Shown piece by piece: positions 60,101 to 64,000 of a DNA stretch of 64,000 nt. Origin of the DNA: Acanthosoma haemorrhoidale (lineage: Eukaryota; Arthropoda; Insecta; Hemiptera; Acanthosomatidae); contig OV884009.1 of assembly GCA_930367205.1 (NCBI GenBank), positions 106,041,189-106,105,188 on the forward strand, in the 5' to 3' direction. Below the pieces are notes generated by a model. The model saw only the letters and a list, made by a program, of their open reading frames with translations. It searched no databases and was not told where the DNA came from. Both the position numbers and the translations under genes were made by a program. How positions within the stretch are numbered: position 1 is the first letter of the stretch; the number at the start of each line of letters is the position of its first letter.

Positions 60101-62550
60101 GTTCTGTGGGTAGTATACATTACAATGCACTCACCGTATTTCTTGGACCAGAAAAACCTGTCACGTCCCTTGAGTATAAGACACTTGTTTCTAATCTCAT
60201 GACCATGCTGACCCCTAAACGTAGCGCAATTGTGACCCAACACTATTTCTTGAACATTACCCAGAAAGAAAATCAGTCGATTTCCGAATTTGTTGCTGCG
60301 TTACAGCGAGACATAGGAGATTGTGAATTTAAAGTAGAATGTAATTCCGACTCGTGTATAAATTCAGAGGGGAAGAAAACAAGTATCTCGGTGAATGATA
60401 TTTTCCTCAGAGCTCAGTTCATTCGAGGATTACGCCATAACTGGATAAGGGAACAGCTTCTGCAGTCAACTGTGACTAGTTTTGATCAAATTTTAGCCAA
60501 AGCCACTGCACTAGAGGCCGCTCATATTGAGAGTGCGGAATTTTCAAAGCAGTCTAATACAGGTACTTCATCTTTCTCTAGTGACACGTATCACTTATCT
60601 GGGTCATCAAATTATCCACAAAGGGATAGGAAGTATCAATTTCGAAGAAAATCGCAAGACCGTTTGTCCAACCGCCCTGATTCTCGTAATAAATTTCATT
60701 CATCAGGAGCCAAAAATAGATCCCACAGCCGAAATAGAATAGATTATAAAGCATTAGGGATTCAAGACCTATGTACAAGGTGTGCTAGAAATAATCATAG
60801 ACTAGCAGACTGTCGCGTTGATTATGATAAAGTTCATTGCATGTCATGTAACCGTAAGGGACACGTTTCACGAGTTTGTATCACCACCCTGTCACAAAAT
60901 AAAAAACCTAGTTACGCATCATCTTCAAATGCAATTTCTCACGTCAACGCTGAACATCAATACGGCATTTCATATCTTGTAGACCTTTTCGAACTAAACC
61001 CCGACTCCGATAAATATATCATTACCGTCCAAATCAATGGAAACCCCCAGCTCATGGAGGTCGATTCAGGAGCAAGATTTTCTCTTCTAAACGAGGATGA
61101 TTTTAGGAAATTGAATTTGGGACTAGAAATCCAACCAACAAATACCATTTTTCGAGCGTACTCAGGCAACGAAATTCTTCCGAGAGGAAAAGTTGAGGTA
61201 ACCGCCACATATAAAGGTAGAAATGCGTGTGGTGACCTGTATATTGTTCCGTCTGGCCATACAGCATTGCTTGGGCGTCAATGGATTAGAGATTTAATGA
61301 TTGAATTGAGAGAAATTGATACCACCAAAAACCATATGTCAAGTGTACTTGCGGTGGGCTGTGTCGCTGAGCCTGGCGAGATAATAGCTGAGTTCCCAAC
61401 TGTCTTTACCGAGGAAGTTGGCTGCATTCCAGATTATGAAGTTAAGTTACAGCTACGACAAGGGGCAAAACCTAGTTTCACAAGAGAACGCCATTTACCT
61501 TATGCTCTACGAGAACGTGTTGAAAAAGAATTGATAACGTACACGTGGCTTGGAGCGAGAACATGAAGTATATTTATATAAAGGTTACATCAAGGTTACA
61601 AAAAATGGTTACATGATAAGGATTAAAATTATATTAAATAGTTATTAGTTTTAATTATACATAACAGATTGGGTAAAAGAGTTCCTTAAATGCTTATGAA
61701 ATAATTGTAAAAAACTACTCCCTATTTTGTTAAAACCATCTCATTGACTGAAAATCTCTAAAAAATTATGTATGTGACCTAATATACATATATATTTATT
61801 GCTATGTTATAATGAATCAAGTTCATTATCAGCATTTTATATGGACTGTGTTGATAATATTCTTTTGTGGGTGAACACAAATAACTTAAATTACTGAGAG
61901 CTAATTTGTCCATCTTGTTGTTAACTAACTTAAAATAAGGAATTTTATGGCATCTCCCCTGTCAGCTTCCTCACCCAATGTGATCCGATGCTTATAATCA
62001 TTGTGAGAGTTTCAAAGAGAATTCATATTGGGAAGATCCTCAATCATTTGTGCAGGACTAGTTCTGGTAGTAGGTAAAGAGGGAATGGGTAACATTTTAT
62101 GTTATGTTACAGTGATGAGCATAGTATGCAGCAGGTAGAAATATTCCTGCTTTTGGTGTAGTATGATCATTAACAGTCAGTAATCACCTTAATAAAGAGT
62201 ATTTATGCCACATTTGGTGTAGAACAGATAATTAAAAATATTTTAATATTAGCAATCGGTTTCGAAATTGAGAGGAAAGGGGTAAAATTGTGAGGTCACC
62301 TGTATACCTTGTGCAAGGTACTGAACAATTTCTGTGGCAAAATTGGAGAAAATATATTTACCAGTTCAGAAGTCTTTGCTGAATCCACATACATACTCTT
62401 CTACTTTATGTATTAGATACTAACCCATCTTTAGAGGTGCAATTGAGTCCCATTTTCCAGTCTTTGGATCAAAGACATCACACTGCTTGATCCCAACCTG
62501 CCCATTGAAACCTCCTATACAATAAAGGAAGTCTCCAACATTGCAGACAC
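48099..62550 (-). CDS. Kelch-repeat protein, 3' part (four exons; 5' end outside window)
   Basis: Minus-strand exons are 62425-62550, 54735-54908, 50610-50780 and 48099-48184. All have AG/GT borders and compatible phases, encoding about 185 C-terminal residues. Four kelch blades are visible, each with the diglycine, the spaced Tyr/Phe-Asp-Pro and the Trp. In order, blade cores are CIGGFNGQ / FDPKTGKW, AVGGCDGWNN / YDPKTDSW, AVGGSDGTHS / YDPLKKTW and AVGGFSGKTF / EEW. Such propellers are usually the substrate-binding half of BTB-BACK-Kelch adaptors of Cullin-3 ubiquitin ligases. Because the N-terminus lies beyond 64000, neither BTB nor the exact orthologue can be shown. KLHL-type is an inference, so no symbol is given. 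The intron 54909-62424 contains a gypsy element. Confidence 0.88.
48185..49200. other. Kelch gene last intron, AT-rich
   Basis: It contains an (AAT)n tract near 48190 and a TAG/TAT-rich low-complexity stretch at 48418-48465. No gene. Confidence 0.5.
49230..49760 (-). pseudogene. CR1/Jockey-like LINE fragment (third copy)
   Basis: The minus strand encodes SCTNATDPESIP, the equivalent of ACTNATGPEGI in copies A and B, preceded by LRLLEAFASV. A further block near 49620-49660 (ACATAAAATCCCAATCCTTAGCTGC in reverse complement) matches the LINE 5' part near 1083 and 7757. The two parts are fused by a deletion. Confidence 0.55.
49770..50290. other. Unrecognised, partly GC-rich
   Basis: A 151-codon minus-strand frame (49618-50073) starts at the edge of the LINE fragment but lacks motifs. 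50085-50280 is unusually GC-rich for the window and may be a separate insertion. Confidence 0.3.
50610..50780 (-). CDS. Kelch gene exon (blade with GGSDGT)
   Basis: It encodes KLYAVGGSDGT, YDPLKKTW, ARSNVGVAVIDGRLYAVGG, that is one full blade and the start of the next. The acceptor is TTGCAG/GA and the donor TTCAG/GTATC. Confidence 0.9.
51008..51080 (+). repeat. tRNA-derived SINE head or tRNA pseudogene
   Basis: GGATAGCTCAGATGTAGAGC gives a clear A box (TAGCTCA..TGTAGAGC), and CCCAGGTTTAAGCTTCAGCC a decayed B box 35 bp on. The spacing fits a tRNA body. It is preceded by kelch intron sequence and followed by unrelated AT-rich DNA. Confidence 0.55.
51280..51740 (-). pseudogene. CR1/Jockey-like LINE fragment (reverse)
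   Basis: The blocks CCACAAATCTTCTGCCACA, CCCTAAAAACTTGTTATTTTC and, at 51600-51640, GGGTTTAACCC / CCTCATCTGTCTCTCTCCCC (in reverse complement) match the LINE 5' part at 7440-7890 and 930-1230. No coding frame survives. Confidence 0.5.
51780..52015 (-). pseudogene. CR1/Jockey-like LINE fragment (reverse, second piece)
   Basis: It repeats the adjacent fragment: in reverse complement GGCCACAAATCTTCTGCTCC and CCCAACCTCCCTTTACCA, closely matching 7442-7505. Two pieces of the same LINE 5' region therefore lie in tandem here. Confidence 0.5.
52020..53860. other. Kelch intron, mostly unassigned
   Basis: Stretches at 52840-53430 look coding-like (ETKIKYMGPT; LKLPGGEFPVRFKLILD) in broken plus-strand frames but match no family I know. 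The rest is AT-rich. Confidence 0.3.
53870..54260 (+). repeat. Dispersed ~265-bp monomer repeat, locus 4
   Basis: AGTATGGTATCAAATTAAAG at 53884 and AGTATGGTATAAAATTAAAG at 54149 are 265 bp apart, with conserved internal blocks (CATTAAAAC, GCAACTTTAAAC, TTTTACATAGAGGAATGATA). The same internal blocks occur at 16970-17070. Confidence 0.6.
54735..54908 (-). CDS. Kelch gene exon (blade with GGCDGW)
   Basis: It encodes RYQSGCCGYDGRVWAVGG, then VEVYDPKTDSWCYAQPM and RRGCGLALFNG, a complete kelch motif. The acceptor is GTTAG/GC and the donor AATG/GTATGT. Phase 1 in and out agrees with both neighbours. Confidence 0.9.
54909..56040. other. Kelch intron, AT-rich, nothing recognised
   Basis: No coding signal. 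A short repeated phrase (CATCAAATAATTTTAAACA) occurs at 55511 and 55566. Confidence 0.4.
56048..56277 (+). mobile_element. Possible solo LTR
   Basis: The stretch starts TGTTGTG and ends TTATACA. It holds AATAAAGTCAGTTC followed by a T-rich ACGT stretch, similar in layout to the LTR end at 28251-28340. No flanking duplication was found. Tentative. Confidence 0.3.
56283..56310. repeat. AT microsatellite
   Basis: A short (AT)n tract after an ACATACAT phrase. Confidence 0.85.
56354..56538 (-). mobile_element. 3' LTR with adjacent polypurine tract
   Basis: 185 bp with terminal inverted repeat TGTTATG...CATAACA. Its 56401-56538 part is repeated at 61529-61666. Just upstream in element sense (56539-56549) is GTGGGGGAGAC, a polypurine tract of the kind that primes plus-strand synthesis. 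Confidence 0.75.
56617..58464 (-). pseudogene. Ty3/gypsy RNase H and integrase frame (615 codons, open)
   Basis: RNase H motifs LTCDASPDGVAAVLSH and AYASRSLSSSEANYSQLDREAL are followed by the HHCC domain (HETHLGIMKMKQLARKYVYW; CEQC) and the DDE core with D in VHIDYAGPF, D in LVSDNASIF and E in NGLAERNVRTLK. The C-terminus has GERVQIRVFKNNKPKWEFGEV (a GPY/F-type region) and then a Pro/Ser-rich tail with a tandem repeat (HDLPDSS.TEP twice). The frame is intact, but the RT upstream is frame-shifted at about 58480, so the polyprotein cannot be made from this copy. Confidence 0.9.
56710..56800 (-). repeat. Tandem repeat in integrase C-terminal tail
   Basis: A unit of about 51 bp, GGTTG(A/G)AGATGAATCTGGAAGATCATGAGG on the plus strand, occurs twice. 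It encodes two copies of a PPHDLPDSS-type phrase on the minus strand. Confidence 0.75.
58461..59665 (-). pseudogene. Ty3/gypsy protease end and reverse transcriptase (frame-shifted)
   Basis: The 5' part (59647-58841) holds the protease second half (LLGRQWIRDL), then the RT fingers (LPYALRERVEKELDSLEAAG; WGSPLVVIPKPDGGVRLCVD; KIDLYKAYLHV; LSFGIKSAPAEF). A frame break follows just before the catalytic palm, whose DD is preceded by Phe-Phe in another frame (58830-58800). The 58799-58461 frame covers CFFEEKIEYLGHVV and RRFLGLLTYYSRFIPQF. A second break at about 58480 leads into RNase H. An in-frame 12-bp duplication (CGDLCGDL) is present near 59512-59530. Confidence 0.88.
59666..59868 (+). mobile_element. 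Gypsy leader with primer binding site
   Basis: It starts at TTGGCGACGAGAAAA (59668), the position and form of a primer binding site, exactly at the inversion junction where the protease copy of the opposite strand ends. It runs into gag at 59869 with no LTR in front. Confidence 0.55.
59869..61566 (+). CDS. Ty3/gypsy gag-protease frame, truncated at RT start (565 codons, open)
   Basis: Gag capsid region (FENFDSKKEKFSCYMERFEN; ISEFVAALQRDIGDCEF; FIRGLRHNWIREQLL), a Ser/Arg-rich basic stretch and two CCHC knuckles (CTRCARNNHRLADC, CMSCNRKGHVSRVC). The protease follows with active site VDSGARFSLL and LLGRQWIRDL, and then the start of RT (LPYALRERVEKEL), where the frame runs into reversed LTR sequence and ends nine residues later. 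The ATG at 59869 has a clean upstream stop context. The frame is uninterrupted, so a Gag-protease protein could be translated, but RT and integrase are missing from this orientation. Confidence 0.85.
   Translation: MDAQQFQEFMGVLTSLLSSQTSSKQDPKSDTNNLANVSIFENFDSKKEKFSCYMERFENYCTMKNLVDPTKKAQLLCGSVGSIHYNALTVFLGPEKPVTSLEYKTLVSNLMTMLTPKRSAIVTQHYFLNITQKENQSISEFVAALQRDIGDCEFKVECNSDSCINSEGKKTSISVNDIFLRAQFIRGLRHNWIREQLLQSTVTSFDQILAKATALEAAHIESAEFSKQSNTGTSSFSSDTYHLSGSSNYPQRDRKYQFRRKSQDRLSNRPDSRNKFHSSGAKNRSHSRNRIDYKALGIQDLCTRCARNNHRLADCRVDYDKVHCMSCNRKGHVSRVCITTLSQNKKPSYASSSNAISHVNAEHQYGISYLVDLFELNPDSDKYIITVQINGNPQLMEVDSGARFSLLNEDDFRKLNLGLEIQPTNTIFRAYSGNEILPRGKVEVTATYKGRNACGDLYIVPSGHTALLGRQWIRDLMIELREIDTTKNHMSSVLAVGCVAEPGEIIAEFPTVFTEEVGCIPDYEVKLQLRQGAKPSFTRERHLPYALRERVEKELITYTWLGART
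61529..61666 (-). mobile_element. Partial 5' LTR of the gypsy element
   Basis: 138 bp identical in layout to 56401-56538 (starts TGTTATG on the minus strand at 61666). It stops where the gag-protease block begins, with AATTG shared at the joint. Confidence 0.8.
61667..62424. other. Kelch intron, AT-rich
   Basis: No gene or repeat recognised. Confidence 0.45.
62425..62550 (-). CDS. Kelch gene exon (blade with GGFNGQ)
   Basis: The exon encodes VCNVGDFLYCIGGFNGQ, continues to FDPKTGKWDSIAPLKMG, and ends one base into a Gly codon before the donor GTTAGT. The acceptor is TTTTTTAG/GT. It is the most upstream exon visible. It starts two bases into a codon, so at least one coding exon lies to the right of the window. 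Confidence 0.87.
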
Positions 62551-64000
62551 CTAAAAAAGAAAAATTATGCTATCCAAAACATTGTCTCTACCATAGATGC
62601 ATAAAAAATGATGAGCAATGATTTGTCAATAAACAAATTAATTTAGTTTTTGCAATTTTTGTTGTAAACATATGCAACTACAAAAATAAGTGTACCAACT
62701 TAAATTAAATAAAATTTTCATTTAGATGTGACCATATTGGTCAGGGTACATGAAAAATTAGAGCAATTGTAATTTTCGTAGAACATTTTTAGTTTTTTCA
62801 AGTTTTTCAGTCAGCTTGTAGGTATTGGCCAATTTCACTTCTATAAATTGCCATAAAAAAAATTGATATGATTCAATATGAGATAATTTGCGTGAAAATC
62901 AAAGGTGAGAAATAGGTAAATCGATTAGACACTGGCAACATTCTTTCACATCTTCAAAATCTTATATAATTACTACACTTAACTACAAATCTTGGCTGAT
63001 CAAAACAGTTTTTGAGAGTCTGATTTTAGCCTGTGCACATTAATGCCAGAAAAAAGTTTACATGACTAGCCTTCAAATAAAAATCTTTTTTAAATTCTGT
63101 AAGAAAGCAACTTTACTATCATCAAATATATATTTAATGATTTTTCTTATTATTATTATTTATTAGACTGAATTTAAAAAAGGAATCGTCCTTCTGAGAT
63201 GTATTAAATAGATTGTAGATTGTTTTGACCTGAACCAAGGCAAGGGACCCAGGTTATAAAACTCAGGTGCGTTTTATTTAGAAGCCCATGGCATAATGGG
63301 AAGGCCTGGCTTGCTGGGCAGATAGTGAATGGAAACTGCAATGACTCATCTGAAAAACTCCTTTTTTGGAGTGGGAGAGCTGGAGTACATATGGTAGGAG
63401 AACAAGGCAAATTTTTCTCTTGTTTCTTGTTCCCGGAGCCCTGTCTGAATGCTTTGAAGGAGTTAGCGACCTAAAGGTCTAGAATTGAAGTTATGAGTGA
63501 GTGACCAAGTATTAAAAGACAAAGATTTTACACCAACCAACAGAATAATCATGGCTTTATTGGTATTTATAATTTTTATATTCAATTGTAATTATGAAAA
63601 ATTTAAAGAGTAGCTCTATATATGCATTAAGAACCATCATGAACCCAGGGATATTTATTTCATTTAAAATAAACTGTTATTCCTTATGAAGTTTTCTTCT
63701 AAAATAAAACTAATAAATAAAATTTTATTATATAAAAATTGATTGTGAATCGTAAGAATCACGACAATGTCTAACCCCTATTGGGTAAACTATTGTTGTT
63801 ATGTTAAATGTTCCCATCAAATTAATTTTTTTTCTGTATGTTTTAGTGCATATTAAAATTTGTGGGAGAGTGTGATTAGTCTATATCGATAGACATTATA
63901 CTTGTCGCATTTTGCAGCAAGGAAGACATCATTAAAATAACAGCTAAAATGGACATATATTTCTGATTGAAGTCATAAATAATGAATAAAACAGGACTAT
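62551..64000. other. Kelch intron up to window edge
   Basis: AT-rich. 63200-63480 is somewhat GC-richer with a 68-codon minus-strand frame (63410-63204) of no recognisable family, possibly a repeat. No further kelch exon was found. Confidence 0.4.

Larger units (their letters stand above)
56354..61666 (-). mobile_element. Ty3/gypsy element with internally inverted leader-gag-protease block
   Basis: Read on the minus strand: a partial 5' LTR (61666-61529), then leader, gag, protease and RT start inverted (59666-61533 on the plus strand), then protease to integrase in the normal direction (59665-56617), polypurine tract and 3' LTR (56538-56354). The flanking pentamers are GAGTG and GATTG, one mismatch from a target-site duplication. 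About 440-450 bp of protease/RT start is present in both orientations. It lies in a kelch-gene intron, with pol in sense. Confidence 0.75.

Noticed and set aside
56354..61666. Two separate gypsy insertions in opposite orientation
   Set aside because: A single LTR type in one orientation at both ends, near-matching flanks and the junction exactly at the primer binding site fit one rearranged element better, though not proven.

Overview
The window is invertebrate nuclear DNA, most likely arthropod (probably insect). It is AT-rich, with small exons separated by multi-kilobase introns, and it is full of decayed transposable elements. The elements are Ty3/gypsy and BEL/Pao LTR elements, Jockey-like and CR1-like LINEs, pogo/Tigger fragments, and tRNA- and U2-derived sequences. 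I cannot name the species.

Only two host genes can be supported, both on the minus strand. The first is an eight-exon PRMT3 (zinc-finger protein arginine methyltransferase), with its start codon at 42137 and its stop at 3282. Every splice phase fits and the joined exons give exactly 501 codons including the stop. The introns make the gene about 39 kb long. The second is the 3' part of a kelch-repeat gene: four exons between 62550 and 48099 encode four kelch blades, and the 5' end (BTB/BACK if present) lies beyond the right edge.

Layout. 1-3.2 kb: LINE and transposon debris, a roughly 30-bp minisatellite, and the PRMT3 3' flank. 3.28-42.14 kb: PRMT3. Intron 6 (exons 7-6) holds a CR1-like LINE interrupted by a palindromic U2 snRNA-derived insert. 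Intron 3 (exons 4-3 side) holds a LINE RT fragment, a broken gypsy gag and a BEL/Pao integrase remnant. The intron between exons 5 and 4 holds an inverted, near-identical copy of the intron 6 LINE. The intron between exons 3 and 2 holds a long Ty3/gypsy element with a dead coding region (about 28.0-33.0 kb) and a nearly complete Jockey-type LINE (33744-38351) bounded by a 12-13 bp target-site duplication. 42.2-48 kb: intergenic, with pogo/Tigger remnants, an unrecognised coding-like stretch and a LINE 3' fragment. 48.1-64 kb: kelch gene. Its intron between the first two visible exons carries a gypsy element (56354-61666) in which the leader-gag-protease block is inverted inside the LTR boundaries.

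Most notable: the U2-derived inverted dimer; the degenerate SAM-binding motif I of an otherwise conserved PRMT3; inverted LINE copies flanking PRMT3 exons 5 and 6 (483 nt, in frame), which could favour exon skipping or a circular RNA; the internally inverted gypsy element; and a roughly 265-bp monomer repeat present at four loci. All family calls are from motif reading and memory; no database search was possible.
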